Assembly: GCF_048128805.1 (NCBI RefSeq)
Contig: NC_136019.1
Coordinates: 17,629,381 to 17,693,380 of the forward strand
Direction of reading: 5' to 3'
Origin: Centroberyx gerrardi
Taxonomy: Eukaryota; Chordata; Actinopteri; Beryciformes; Berycidae
Length of the DNA stretch: 64,000 nucleotides
Below, piece after piece: positions 1 through 12,074 of the stretch (position 1 is the stretch's first letter; each line of letters opens with the position of its first letter). The notes beneath the pieces were generated by a model. It was not told where the DNA came from. It worked only from the letters and a program-made list of their open reading frames with translations, and searched no databases. A program made the position numbers and the translations under genes.

Positions 1-94
1 ATGACAGTGACCACACAGGGTGGGGTGGGGGGGTGTAAACATCACTTCCTGTGGCATGATTAACAGGAAGAACCACCTCAGTGTTGCATGAGAG

Positions 95-392
95 CAAGGG
101 CGGATATTTCATTTCACTGTTGGGGGGGACAATAAACAGAAAAATTTCTCAAGAGCAATTCCTGAAGGGGACACCAAAGGTGCCGCCAAAAGTACTGTTG
201 TATTAAATGTATATAGAGGTCCATTATGAAACATTTCCATAAGCACTTCATTCCTTTCTTATGAAGATTTTATCAAATTGCCTTTGATATTACTGGGGTC
301 TTTCTACTTGGCGTTTCGGTGCACTGAAAAGTGATCGGATGTCTGTTTTTCTTTTCTCTGCCATTTTAACTGACCTGGCTGGCTGACAAATA

Positions 393-425
<33 letters not shown>

Positions 426-1465
426 CATGCAGGTTATTTACAGTAGTAGGTGAGATGCAACACCCATTAACTGAACTAACGCTAATATATGCCTAATTAG
501 ATTTTGTTTTCCCGAAAAAGCAGATCTCTAATGTTTTGCTGTCAATGTGTAAAAGTCCAGAACGCTATGAAGCCTGTCAGAAACTTACTTATATTGAACA
601 TAATGTTTGTTGTAATTATGTCTTTTTTATTAATTAAGTCTTCATTTATTTCCAAAATTATGAACAAAATAACATAGTGGCAGCCATTTTACATGCAGTA
701 AGAAAAAAATAATATACTTAGAACCTAATTACATAGGGTAAGTTAATCTTAAATATTATATTATAGAAATATTACTGTTACCATCTACAAAAGATAAAGT
801 ATTTTGGTATGAAATCCCGCATTTTAATTTAACCAAGTATCCTGTATCATAAATACATGTCTGGCATTTGTAACAAACCAAACCGCTTGAAAATCGGTCG
901 AAAATTCAGCGAGTTATGAGGATTTTAATTGTGGATAGACCTCCTGCCTCCACACACACACATGCATTAGGAGACGCGGCTCCGTACCAACACGCTGACG
1001 CACAAGATTCAACCGCGAGGTAACGGAACAAAATGTAGTCTGGTTACAATTGTGAATGTGTTTTATTCTATTGAGTGGTAGAAGTAAAGAAAAATGTCTG
1101 ACACATCCTTTGTTTTAAGTTAACCTCAGCTACTTACTGGAGGTCTGCCACCACTGACACACTTCCAGAGATCCTCCACACACACTCGTACCGAGGGCTA
1201 ATGTGTGTGTGTGGGGGTTCGGGGAGGCAGGTAGGCAGTGGACCAAACCACTGTGAGGCGTATGAGAGAGGGACTCAATCTTTCGAAACTTAAAAACGCA
1301 TTGTTTTGCGTCTATAATTAGCACAAGTGCTTTCAATGCATATTATTATATTATTTAAAATTATATAGTTATGTTTACAATGATATATTGAGGGGGACAA
1401 CTCTCTGTTAGTCCCAGGAAGGGGGGGTCCGGACCCCCCTGTCCCCCCCGTGATTTCCGCCCCTG
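95..1465. mobile_element. Non-autonomous hAT-type DNA transposon with 8-bp TSD
   Basis: The termini CAAGGGCGGATATTTC and (inverted) CAGGGGCGGAAATCAC form imperfect terminal inverted repeats. The 8-bp direct repeat CATGAGAG at 87-94 and 1466-1473 flanks them exactly. CAGNG-like ends with an 8-bp target duplication are typical of the hAT superfamily. Poly-G/poly-C subterminal stretches (125-131 and 1422-1449) lie just inside both ends. No transposase reading frame is visible, so the element was presumably mobilised in trans. It contains a (CA)n microsatellite. Confidence 0.75.
394..424. repeat. (CA)n microsatellite
   Basis: About fifteen uninterrupted AC dinucleotides lie inside the hAT-type element. 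Confidence 0.95.
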
Positions 1466-1473
1466 CATGAGAG

Positions 1474-2396
1474 CTGCTGAGATGAACATGAGTTGGTCTC
1501 ACATTTGTAGCATCCAGTCTGAACGTCGACTCTAGCACTTTGAGCACTTGGAAACACACCTTAAACTGATCTTTGCTTTTACAGGGGGCGTTTGCGTGCT
1601 GATGAAAGCTGGCACAACGACATCACCTGACAGCACCGATCAGCCAATAACAAAATTAAATTGCAATAGCCAGATTTCAACCAGTAGAATGCATATTTAT
1701 AACACAATCGAATCTAACAACTTTGCACTAAAATGTCAAGATTTGGACCTGAATCCATCGATAACACTACTAAATACCCAAATATATCGGTTGTCAGCTG
1801 AAAAATGTTTTGGGGTTTAGTTACTCTTAAATCAAAATAAAATAAAACACCTGTTTCAGGCCTGGGTCCAGACACATAAAACAAAAACTGAATTGGATAT
1901 GCATATGCAGTAGTTTCTTCAGATTATGCTTACGTGGTGTTAACGCATTGTTCCCACCATTAGTTATGAATAAATGTCAACACAGCACTGTTTTACCTGG
2001 TTTGGACATAAACGGACAGAAAATCAGGCAACATTCTCTAACAGCGCCAAAGCAGCCCTTGCATCATTATGCACAGCTATATATTGTGAGAGTAATAGTG
2101 TATTGATAGATAACACGAGTAGGTTTAATCTATGATCGGATGTGCATTATTCTATTTCCCACATCACTGTACAATTTGGGTGACAATGTGTAAACCTATT
2201 TACTTTAGGATGTTAAACGCACACATCTATAAATGTTATGATATGCAACTCTATTGAGACCTAACAGGCTACTGTGCTGCACTGAAAAGATTAAGGCTTC
2301 AAATAAAATGGTGCCCAAATTTTTTCTCTTTGCCACCTTGCTATATCACACTCAGCTCAGCAGACTCATAAAAGTCTGTGTACGCATGGTGTACAG
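1474..2396. other. Intergenic stretch, nothing recognised
   Basis: AT-rich sequence follows the 3' target duplication of the first transposon. Open frames here are short and have no recognisable domain. The last 8 bases before 2397 may be the left target duplication of the next hAT element, but the matching right side was not found. Confidence 0.5.
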
Positions 2397-3712
2397 CAGT
2401 GGTTCCCAAACGGTGTGCCGCGGCACACTGGTGTGCCGTGAGGCAAGTCCAGGTGTGCCGTGGGATTTTGTGACAACCATACATTATTATTGCAAATATA
2501 CAACTATACAAAAAGTTGTGAGTGAATTTTTAATTTACTATATCAGTACTTTGTACGCACTCATTTCCCAATACAGAGGTAAATTCTATACCCTAAAAAA
2601 ATTATTTTAAAAACTTTCCGTCAAAGCGAACCCCAGTTTTCGCCATTCGTGCGCTTGTGGCGGGAGTGTGAAGGAGGATAACAACATTAAAACAGAGAAA
2701 TACATGACGGGGGAAATGGATCGCTTTCTTGTGCGGAGCAAACCACAACTAACCACCAGTGCAGATGACCCAGCACCACCTAAAGAAAAGAGAAAAAAAA
2801 CTGTCAGTAGACAGTATCACGAAAGCTACCTGTCTTATGGCTTCAGCTGGACCGGGGATGTCAACAGCCCTCAGCCCGAGTGCGTCATCTGTCGGGAGAA
2901 GTTGGCTAATGCTAACATGGTGCCAAGCAAGCTGAAGAGGCACTTGGAAACCAAACATCCCTTCCACGTTGAGAGAAACTTGGCCTACTTCAAAAGAGCG
3001 GGATCTGAACCAGAGGCAGCAAGACCGTTTGTTGGATTGTGTGAAAGTATCTGATAAGGCGATGGAGGCAAGTTATATGCTTGCGGAGCTTATTGCAAAG
3101 CAGAAGAAACCTCACACAATAGAGGAGACACTCATCCTCCCCGCTTGCAAACAAATAGCAGGTGTCATGTTAGGTCCAGATGCCGCAAATGCGCTATCAA
3201 AAGTGCCTTCGTCTGACAATACAATCATGGAAAGCCATACAACAGGAGAAGAAATATTCAGGGTAACTGATATACTATTTAAAAGAAAAGAAAAAAGTCT
3301 GACCTGGGATATGTGCGTCAGTCTTTGCACGGATGGTGCGGCATGCATGACGGGGAGAGTGAGAGGATTTATTGCCAAGGTGAAAGCACAAAACCCAAAT
3401 ATTGTGACGAACCACTGTATTTTGCATCGAGAGGCATTAGTTGCCAAAACCATGCCCCCGGAGTTGGCTGAGGTGCTGGGTCAGGCTGTGCAGGTGGTGA
3501 ATTACATCAAATCAAGGCCCCTAAAGTCTCGCCTCTTCTCCCAACTGTGCGCTGAGATGGGAGCTGACCACCAAAGCCTTATCCTCCACACAGAGGTACG
3601 TTGGCTGTCACGGGGGAAAGTCCTGTCCCGTCTTTATGAGCTTCGAGAAGAGCTTTTGGAATTTTCAAGTGAACACGCTGTCCCACATAAGGACAGTGTT
3701 GTCACTTGTTAG
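2397..3712 (+). pseudogene. Broken hAT (ZBED/FAM200-like) transposase and its 5' terminus
   Basis: The left end CAGTGGTTCCCAAACGG is a typical hAT/Charlie-like terminus. From 2668 the frame encodes a BED-type zinc finger (CVICREKLA ... LKRHLETKHP) and runs to about 2992. The remainder (KVSDKAMEASYMLAELIAKQ, then LCTDGAACMTGRVRGFIAKV and VRWLSRGKVLSRLYELREEL) continues in a second frame to 3712, so there is a frameshift between about 2990 and 3040. Family knowledge suggests that the segment with the first catalytic aspartate should lie between LSKVPSSDNTI and TTGEEIFRVTD. Here these are almost adjacent, which indicates an internal deletion. The 3' end is missing: at 3713 the sequence switches to a block also found at 22500-22610. 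The element cannot be autonomous. Confidence 0.8.
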
Positions 3713-3855
3713 GAGCGCTTGATTTTATGCAACGGATGTCACTAATGAACATGCGGCAGAATCGTTGTCATTTAGGAATGAGATCGCACAGAGGTATGAA
3801 TAGAGATCGTGATTTTAATACGATTATCTATTATATACGATCGTGCAGCCCTACT
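3713..3855. repeat. Duplicated remnant ending in a hAT-type terminus
   Basis: 3713-3800 matches 22515-22610 (shared motifs CTTGATTTTATGCAACGG and GTCATTTAGGAATG). It then runs into ATACGATCGTGCAGCCCTA, the inverted form of the TAGGGCTGCACGAT terminus also seen at 21671. This is the stub of a non-autonomous hAT-like element abutting the truncated transposase gene on its right. Confidence 0.55.
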
Positions 3856-4998
3856 TGACGGCGTTCAATACTGGACTGTACAACAAACAGACTAGTGCAA
3901 ACTTTCTACTCGCAGACAACGCTGGGTTCTTGTCTTCGATGTTCCACTCACGGCAAACGTCCTGCAGTAAAACTGCTAGATTATTCCCTGTGTGAGCCTC
4001 GTTGAACACTCTGGTCTGTAGAACGTGGTTTTGCAAAACCCACTCGTCATCAATGTAGTGTGCCGTGACCGTGACATACGAGTCAGTGGCGCAAGACGTC
4101 CAGCCATCAACTGTTATTGCAACTCTTTGGGCATTGCTCAGCGACTCAGCTATCTCTCGTCTCACTTTGTCATACAGAACAGGGATTTGTTTTTCGGTGA
4201 ATAGCTTCCTATTTGGTATGTGGTACCTCGGCTCTAAGATGTGGAGGAGGTATTGGAAGCCCTTGTTCTCTGTAACACTGTAAGGCTGGATATCTTTACA
4301 AATAAAGAAGGCGATGGCGTCGGTTATTGTCTTAGAACGGGTTGAGCTGTTAGCCAGCGGGGCATGAAAAAAAGTTGCAATACTTTGCTCACCAGCCTTG
4401 CTAATGGTACCGCTGGGGCTAGCTAGAGCTGAATCCGAGGGGGAGGGGGAGGCAGACGTCTCATGTCGCCGCTTCAGGTGAGTATTTAAGTTCGTCGTGC
4501 TGCCTGTATACTTTATAGCGGCGCGGCATATTTTGCAAATTGCATGCGTCTTGTCAAGTTGTCCGTCTCTCTTGAAAAAGTGTTGCCAAACATTTGATTT
4601 GTAGGAATTCTTCGGTGGATTGTGTACCTCTTCCTCCTCCATGTTGATCTCTAATGTGACACGCCTCGGCCTCCATAGTAGCCTCTGACCTCTGACGTCG
4701 GACAGCAGTGGAGATGAGAGAGCACGCTTGAGAAACAGTTTAGAGAGGAGGAATCAATCTAAATATCAAATTACTGGTCACAAATTATTGGTCACATTTC
4801 TAAATAATAAAGGTATAGGGCCTCTACAAATAATTATATATAAATAAAGCAGATTTTACCGATGCAAAGATGTTAGAAACGATGCATCGCGAGTTCATCC
4901 CAAATTGTATCCGGTGCACACTTTTTTAATCGGGGCAATTGCATCTTGAACTTTTATGCCGGTGCACCGATGCGAATCGGTGAATCTTACCATCCCTA
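3851..4998 (-). pseudogene. hAT (Ac/ZBED1-like) transposase, N-terminal half
   Basis: A 263-residue frame on the minus strand begins at 4642. It has a BED zinc finger (Cys36, Cys39, His55, His60), the hAT-typical QPYSVTENKGFQYLLHILEP region, and the first catalytic aspartate in ITVDGWTS (about residue 179). Full proteins of this family are roughly 600-700 residues, so the second half with the remaining catalytic residues and the dimerisation domain is missing; the frame stops where it meets another element's terminus near 3855. Upstream (4998 down to 4860) is the element's outer end, beginning TAGGGATGGTAAGATTCACC on the minus strand. It is not functional as it stands. Confidence 0.8.
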
Positions 4999-6450
4999 CC
5001 GCCCAGCACTACCTACGAAGGTAGTGCAAATTTCTGTGCACCTAAGAAACGGTGCACGGAAATTGATATCAGCATTCCAGCTTTGAATTGTCTCAGTGCA
5101 GCAGAATATAACGTGATGCTGCTTGTCATTACTGCTATGGATGTGAATGTCACTCTCACTCCACTGGGACCCTCTGACCCAATGTGACCCCCTCCCCCCC
5201 CCCCTCCCCCCAACAGACCCTTGCAGACTTGGGGAGTAAGCCCCCTATAATCCTTCCCAGTCTGTTTCATGTCCCTGTGGTAGGTTGACATTTTTCCCAA
5301 GCACCACTACATTTTTTATATATATTCTTATCTTTTTATATAAATTTATATTAGTGTAGAAGTGGCAGGAAAGTTGAGACAGACAACTTCTCTCGTTGAC
5401 TACACCAACTTGTGTGTCATTTATTTCTTAGCCAAAAAGGAAGACAATTTACTTCGCGCTCAAAAACACAACATACGTCGAGCTGACGTCAGACTCAGAA
5501 AACCAGATTTTCTTAAACGGACCGTGTCTCCTTAACCCTGAGAAGCACATAATATAACTGTGTGTGTTAAACATACCCAAACCACAGATTATGGTGAATA
5601 ATATCTATAGAGTCCGCCACATTAGTTTATATTAGGATGATATTACACTGTAATGTACTTCGACTAGCTTGGTGTCTCGTGGCTAGAAGTAGTCCTATTA
5701 GCGGTCCCTTTAGCTTAGCTGATAGCTAGCGGCTGGCTGATTTATTTTTCTCTTTTTTTAGTCCGGTGGTGTTTGGCTGTTGGTACTGTGTGGCTGCGAG
5801 GGTCCTTATTATTTTCCCTGTTATTACCAGGCCAATACGTCTGACTTGGGCATCTTTTACAAAAAACACAACACAGAGTTAACGGCGCTACATCACCATT
5901 CCTCAGACGGAGAGCACTACCACTAGACAGGGTTTTCCAGTGATGAGGAGCTAGCTACAGTCTTGCTACACTAGTAAGTAAACTCTTGATACCATTACTA
6001 TGCTAGTCAGTGTTAGCATGCTAGCTAGCCAGCAAGGTTAGGTTTTGCTAAAGACAAACATTCTGTTTACATTCTGAGGCCTATATTTTTGTAATTCCTC
6101 CACACAGCCACGAAAGGGAGCACAAAGACTGCCAACACTTAGGGGTGTCTTCATATGCCCGTCTACTGTACAATGGTGAACTGCAGGTCTGTTAAGCTGA
6201 TGAGTGAAGATGCTGTCTGCTGTTCTTTGTGGCAACTTAAGGTTTTGTCTCAAATTGCATCTGATACAGAGTAAGATGGCATCATCAGATTTAAATGTTG
6301 AATTTCCTACGACAGCTCTGAAAGAGGTAGTTTTTAAAGCCGGTAGCTTCTCTGTTCTGTTGAGAGTAGATTTGACTTTTTTCAACAGGCTTGTATTTTT
6401 GGGATTGTGTGCTTGAATTATCAAGTCACATGGGCTGAAGAATAACTTTG
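4999..6450. repeat. Upstream region of copy 1, duplicated at 15650-21300
   Basis: 5003-5180 matches 15652-15800 and 5745-6450 matches 15815-16080 plus 20527-21302. The second copy is interrupted by the Harbinger element. The extra sequence at 5190-5745 is present only here. It contains a C-rich tract (5188-5213) and a candidate solo LTR. Confidence 0.8.
5355..5621. mobile_element. Candidate short solo LTR (fossil)
   Basis: A 267-bp block begins TGTAGAAGTGGC and ends GTCCGCCACA. This gives TG...CA ends with short inverted termini. TTAG flanks it directly on both sides (5351-5354, 5622-5625). It is absent from the paralogous segment near 15800. No internal coding region is present. The family was not identified, and a 4-bp duplication is weak evidence. 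Confidence 0.35.
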
Positions 6451-6623
6451 TCTCGTACGTATATGATATGATGTCGCATTAACACTGTTTTCAAAACGCA
6501 TTTATGTGGCCTGTGTGATCGCACACATAAACAGCATAAAATACCCCGCCTCTTTCCATTGAAACCACCTCACTGGAGTTCAGTTATATTAAGAGCCATT
6601 GCAGTGATACGGTCATATGCACA

Positions 6624-7992
6624 ATGATGAGCTATACCTTGGTAACAGCTTTACTTCTCTGCAACCTGAGTAAGTACTGGTATTCAATTATTCACTAACT
6701 GCACCGCTAACTTCTCAGCAATAGAGTAACCCAGCAGAATTGAAACTTATTAATTACTTATTAATACTTAATTTAGAGTTCTCTATATTTCTCCCACTCA
6801 CTCAGAGTGGTTCAGACTGGTCAGCAGATCCGAGCCCTGCTGCATCTCCGGTATGTTCTGCTCTGATGAAACCGCTTCTTTCTGTGATGGTTTTCAAAAA
6901 TTTGAAATGAGATCCAGTGTCTCTACTGTCTTTCTCAAAATCAAGCAAGTGGATTTATCTGACTCTGGGCTGTATTTCTGTGGGTTTTACATAGATGGAC
7001 ACACAGTCATTGCCAATGACTGTCATGACTGTTATGTCTTTGCCGTTATATCTCAAATCCTTACAGTAGCCTCAAACATTAACATACAGATAAAATGTAA
7101 CTAATATGTGGCCTATTTCATCATTGTCAAAATAGGATTATGTGTTATACAGACTAAATACAATCAAGATTAAGTTTTATTGTTATCTTTTTTAAAGGCA
7201 GTGGCGAATGTGATGACGAAGTGGACAAGTGTACAAGTAAGATTCCCACTCCCTCTCATAAAGATTTCTTCCATTGTGTGTGATATTTGTCAATTGTTTG
7301 AAGGTAAAACAGATTATATACAGTCAGTTTTGTCCATTTTAGCATTAGCCAGTTCTAAACCACTAGAGGAGAGTTCAGAGAGTCTAATTTAATAATCCTT
7401 CTTGTAGAAGACCCTGATGGAATAACAAGCCTGGCTTGTGCTTTCCTGGGTGGTGTGACTGTTTTCCTCATTATGGTCATCATCGGTCTGGTTCTCAAAA
7501 TCAGACAACTTGAGATAGGTACATTTTAGGAGCTATCTGTTATATTTTATTGCACATTCTCTTTTAATTTGTGTAAATATAATGGACAAATCCAAAAGTC
7601 ACTGCTGCACCAAAATGCATTGACAACAGCAATGTTTTTGGACAATGATAATTAACTGACTAGACTGATTTTCCCTGTTATTTAGCTGCTGAAGAAGAAA
7701 TGCAGGCACAAACAAGTGAGGTGAATCCAATTTTAAGATTTATTTTTAAATGTTCTATTGTTTAAAAGGTGCTGGAATCTTTTCAAGTCATGATTATGCT
7801 ATAAAAGATGTTTGTTTTTCTGACAAACTCATGTGAGATGTGTGTGATTGTGTGTACTCTTATTTACAGAATCTGGACTCAGATGAGCTGAAGTACGCAG
7901 CACTGAGTTTCCATCCAAAACCAAAGAGAAGCAGGAGGCCCGCATCAGAGAAAGAGGTGGAACCTAATGTTGTGTATGCTGCCACCAGATAG
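6624..7992 (+). pseudogene. Ig-receptor copy 1: V exon truncated at both ends
   Basis: The leader exon (6624-6669, [18 protein letters not shown] donor) is intact, as are the four 3' exons: connector 7198-7236, transmembrane 7408-7518, juxtamembrane 7686-7720, and ITIM tail 7870-7992. The V exon is broken. Its acceptor and first half are gone, and sequence homologous to the other copies starts at about 6791 (CCCACTCACTCAGAGTGG). Its last codons and donor are also lost, since about 7018 jumps directly into what is intronic sequence in the other copies. The surviving part still carries the CDG motif and [10 protein letters not shown]. Skipping the V exon would keep the frame (phase 1 to phase 1), giving a V-less membrane stub, but a pseudogene is more likely. 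Confidence 0.85.
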
Positions 7993-9880
7993 GACCATGA
8001 AGACACTGGAAATGCAACTCAGGGTGGAACTGATGCTTTGTTGCACTATTCTTGTTTTATTGTCACTGGAAGAAAAAAATGTAATAAAGATCCAATGTTC
8101 ATGCAAAATTTACGTGCAGTTTTGATTCTCACCTTGTCAAAATTCTCACTTTGTCAAATCAGCCTTCCTCTAATTTTGCCTAATTTAGATCTTAATCTGA
8201 AAGCAAAAGAATATGATTGATGTTTGAAGTAGGAGGGGTCAGTAATTCCCTTATAGAGAGAGTTAGATGGGCGTCTGCAACAGGGGAGGAGCAAGTTAGG
8301 TAGACATCATTTCTTTGACAGGAAGAGAGAAGAGAGAACTCAAGGAAGAACTGATTAACTTTTCGCACCGATTGGCCAAAGGGGGAGTGTGGCAGTGGGT
8401 GTGGCTTCTCATAAAAAGGCATATAACTTCTGAAAGGACGGCCATGAACTGCTGCCTTGTGCATGCACCATCTGAAACTGCTGGTCTAAAACTCCTGCTC
8501 GTTTGAAAATGTGGCAAATTTAAAAGTTAAACTTTAATGTACTTACTTTGCCAAATATACAGACTATAAAGAATTAACAAAAGTTAATTTGGTCAACTAT
8601 CCGATGTGGAAATGGCATATCTTTACAACTGCTGGCGTTGTTGGAGGTATGCACTCTACTGAGTGCCATCTTTATAGATTTCCGCTGCGGTGACAAACAG
8701 CGCTGTCTATCTCAGCCAGCAAGGTCTCAACCACAGGAAGACTGGCCTTCAGCTCTCTGAATCGTAACCACACACAACAAAGGCCTCGCTGTTTCCACTC
8801 AAGAATGATACTACTTGATCAAAGACAATTTCTTATCTTTTAAAATGTGCAGATCATTTTTGTGTTGCATTTGTAGAGTTAGCGTTGTGTTATTACAGGC
8901 CAAACCAAATACTTCACACAACCTCACTTAACTATCTTTCTGTCTAAACATTGTACATCAGCTTCCGCTTTCAAATTTGCAGCAAAGATCCCCGAGGCAA
9001 CCAACACTGCTACAACCAGATCAACCATGTGGATGTCTGTCTCAACCAGAACAAGATCTTGTAAATTGTGTCAATATGATGGACAAATCCAAAACTTCCT
9101 GCTACGCCAAAATGCATTAACAACAGCAATGTTTTTAATCAATTATTATTGATTATTAAATATTATTATCCATTTCTTTTCAAACAACGTTGTTCCATTC
9201 ATCCCAGACCAAACCAAACACTTCACACAGGCTCACTTCACTCTCTTGTCTAAACATTATGCATCAGCTTCTGCTTTCAGATTTGCAGCAAACATCCCTG
9301 ACGCACCCCAACACTTCTACAACCAGATACGAAAGGCTTACCGTGTGAAAAAGAGATGTCATACACTGTTGGACCTGAATGCAGTGGCCTCGCTGTTTCC
9401 ACAGAACAACAATGATACTACTTGATCAAAGACAATTTCTTTATTTATAAGATGTGCAGTTAATGTTTGTGTTGTATTTGTAGAGATTCATACAATGGAA
9501 ACGTTGTTCCCTTTATCACAGGCCAAACCAAACACTTCACTTCACTCTCTTGTCTAAACATGGTGCATCAGCTGCCGCTTTCAAATCTGCAGCAAAGATG
9601 CCTGATGCAACCCAACACTTCTATAGGCAGATATGAAAGATTTACACTGTGAAAATGAGATGTCATACACATGTACAACTAAACAGAAAATGACTTCATG
9701 ACTTCACAATTTTCTGCCACCAACTGCCACCTCACTCCATCGGCTCAAGTATCAGCACCCTGCTGAGAGGCAGGACCACTGCTATCGCACTCAGACTCAC
9801 TTGTCCTTCAAGCAGCCTAGGGCCCCAAAGACTAACTGCTGCCCCCTGAAGCCTATAAAGGTTGTGATGCCAGGAACTGA
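7993..9880. repeat. 3' flank of copy 1, unit sequence
   Basis: A polyadenylation signal follows the stop. 8192-8520 is a diverged version of the antisense-open block found after the other copies, but 8330-8480 contains a short interspersed segment that recurs near 57760-57900. 8640-9660 holds two diverged copies of a block with a TTTGTAGAG motif followed by a conserved GGCCAAACCAAACACTTCAC stretch. This block also occurs near 35100, 44880, 50060, 50400 and 63250. I do not recognise a gene in it. Confidence 0.6.
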
Positions 9881-10160
9881 AGGTCTAGGTCCGGCCTGTC
9901 ACTTTTCCCAGCAGCAGCTCAGTTACTGAGCAGCTCACACCTCTGACCCTGGGTTACAAGCGGCAATTCTGATGCCAGCCCCTAGTCTTCAGCTGGGTCA
10001 AAATGACCATGGTGAACAACCTGGAAAAAGCTCAGGCCATAAACCTAGAGTTGTCTGCCCTCTTGGTAAAAGTAGCTGTACCTCACTACAAACAGTTTCT
10101 TCGTTTTGCCTTCCAAGTCTGACATTTTCAGTTTAAGAAAAAAAGAAGAGAAAATCCGCA
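9880..10160 (+). mobile_element. DIRS-like reverse transcriptase fossil fragment
   Basis: The stretch includes the motif NNLEKAQ-N-ELSALLVK, then a segment resembling HYKQFLRFAFQ. This is the reverse transcriptase start region of fish DIRS/tyrosine-recombinase retrotransposons. It is a short, broken remnant with several breaks and no terminal repeats. The same piece recurs in other units (35345, 41340, 46460, 52320), so it was carried along by segmental duplication. It is old. Confidence 0.6.
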
Positions 10161-12074
10161 CACCGCGTTTGTGTTCCCAAGCATGATTTATTATTTTTTT
10201 TGTCAGGTAACGCTTAGTGAGATGTCGCTTCGTGAGATGGTCTCTAGAGGGCGTCTTTGACTAAGAGATGGCATCTCGCCTATGGGCTAAATGCCACATT
10301 GATTCCCATACACTGATGCCATACTGGATCTCACACATTGACTTACACTCTCCGCTGTCAGTTTACAGACGTCCACATCTTCTGCTGTCCTGCAAACCTT
10401 AATGGTAGGTAATGTTATTACCTGTGGTATTTCAGACATCCCACCTCTCCCGGAAGCTCCGGGAGTCTCCCGTATATGACCATTAGCTCCCTGACACCCG
10501 CTAGTGATGACAAATCTCCCGCATATCCCCGACCCAATCTACAGATGACAAAAAAATTAAATCCCAATTTTTCTCCCCAATATGCTTCACCCACCCTGAT
10601 TGGTCCCTGTTCATGTCAGTCTTGTTAGCTGACCTAACAAGGGCTTACTAACCCATGAAACGCGCTGGACTTCCCGAGTCTGTCTGTCAAACTGCTCGCG
10701 CACTCCAAAATATAAACATGCCAAGCCTCCAAAAAAGTAAGTATAAAGTAGAAGTATAAAATCCACTTCTCATCTGATTAGATGAAGGCGTACCTCTGCC
10801 TGAAGCCTGTTAAAAACAATGAGAGCTTTGTGATTTTTCTGATGCCCACGGTGATGGGCAACAGAATTTAATTGAATTGAAAACTGTTTTCTCTCATTTG
10901 ATACAAGGAACCAGGTTAGATTAAATTGCTTTAACATGAAAGAAGGCCTAACATACCTGAAGAGATAAAGAAAATAATCAATTTGGCACTTGCCGCATAT
11001 TGTCAGGTCAGTCACACACCTCCCTGAAATCAGTTTTTCTAGGGTGGGATGTCTGGGTATTTAAGTGACATTGGTGGAATAGGTAATTTAACTGATGAAC
11101 GCGTCGCACTATCTGAGCATTTTCAAGTTTTCTGCTGCCCTACGTACTTTAACGGCAGGTAACGTTATTACCTGTGGTATTTAAGTAACGTTAGCCGCAA
11201 CGACACTGATCCGTTGTGTCTGTCCGTCTCCATCATTTTCAATAGACAGACAGACAGCACTGATGATGCGTCCCTCTCTGTCAGATTTCCATCCATTTTG
11301 AAGGACGGATGGATTCGTCACCATCTGTTATCAAATCAGAGGCATTCCTACATTTGTTTTGGAAAAAATAGTGGCGCTCACAGACACAACGGTACAGCCA
11401 AAACAAAGATAACACGGAGAAAACTTGTTATAACGTTGGGATGACTGGAGGTTTTCCAGGTCAGTTTCTTATTTAATTTATACTGTATAGTCTATAGTTT
11501 GTTTCTTCTTTTTTCTATGAAGTAGCACTGCTATGAGCAAAGCAAGGCTACTGTATTTCTGCCTCTCCCACCATGCTGACATTCCAAAACAGCCCAGTGG
11601 ACAGAAATCTATCCGTCAATAATTCTGTCCGTTTTCCGATGGATATAATGTGGCCACAGCTAGTGGAATTCAACACACGTTCCGTGGGCCTGTACAGGGT
11701 CTGTACTTTTTTATTCTTGATTTAAAGTTAGCAGCTCTGAACTGTCCTGTGAGTTCATTTTTAAAGCAAAGATCAACAAAAGTTTAGGTTGTCTTCCCTG
11801 TTGTGTTGAGAATCGACAGGCTTTGATGTATTTTATATCCATTTTTGGACATATGTTGAAACATGAGCAAGAATTATCAAATAACATGGGCTGAAGAATA
11901 ACTTTCCCTCGTACTATAAACTTTATAATTCAACTCAATTATCCAAAAGCATTCATGTGACCAGTGTAAGCGAACAAATAAACAGCAAAACACGCCCCGC
12001 CTCTTTCCAATCAAACCCCCACACTGGAGCTCAGTTACATTAAGAGTCATTGCAGTGATACAGTCATATGCACA
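10160..12074. repeat. Upstream region of copy 2, shared with copy 7
   Basis: 10200-11460 matches 52855-54290 in order, including GGTAATGTTATTACC-type blocks (10409, 11160) and a block beginning TGTGTCTGTCCGTCTCC. 53490-53810 in the copy-7 unit is extra. 11690-12074 is the immediate upstream region common to all copies. No supported gene is present. Confidence 0.7.

Noticed and set aside
1290-1559. Minus-strand 89-codon frame
   Set aside because: It spans the end of a hAT-type element and its target duplication.
5188-5213. C-rich tract as a regulatory element
   Set aside because: A simple homopolymer-like tract with no conservation in the paralogous segment.
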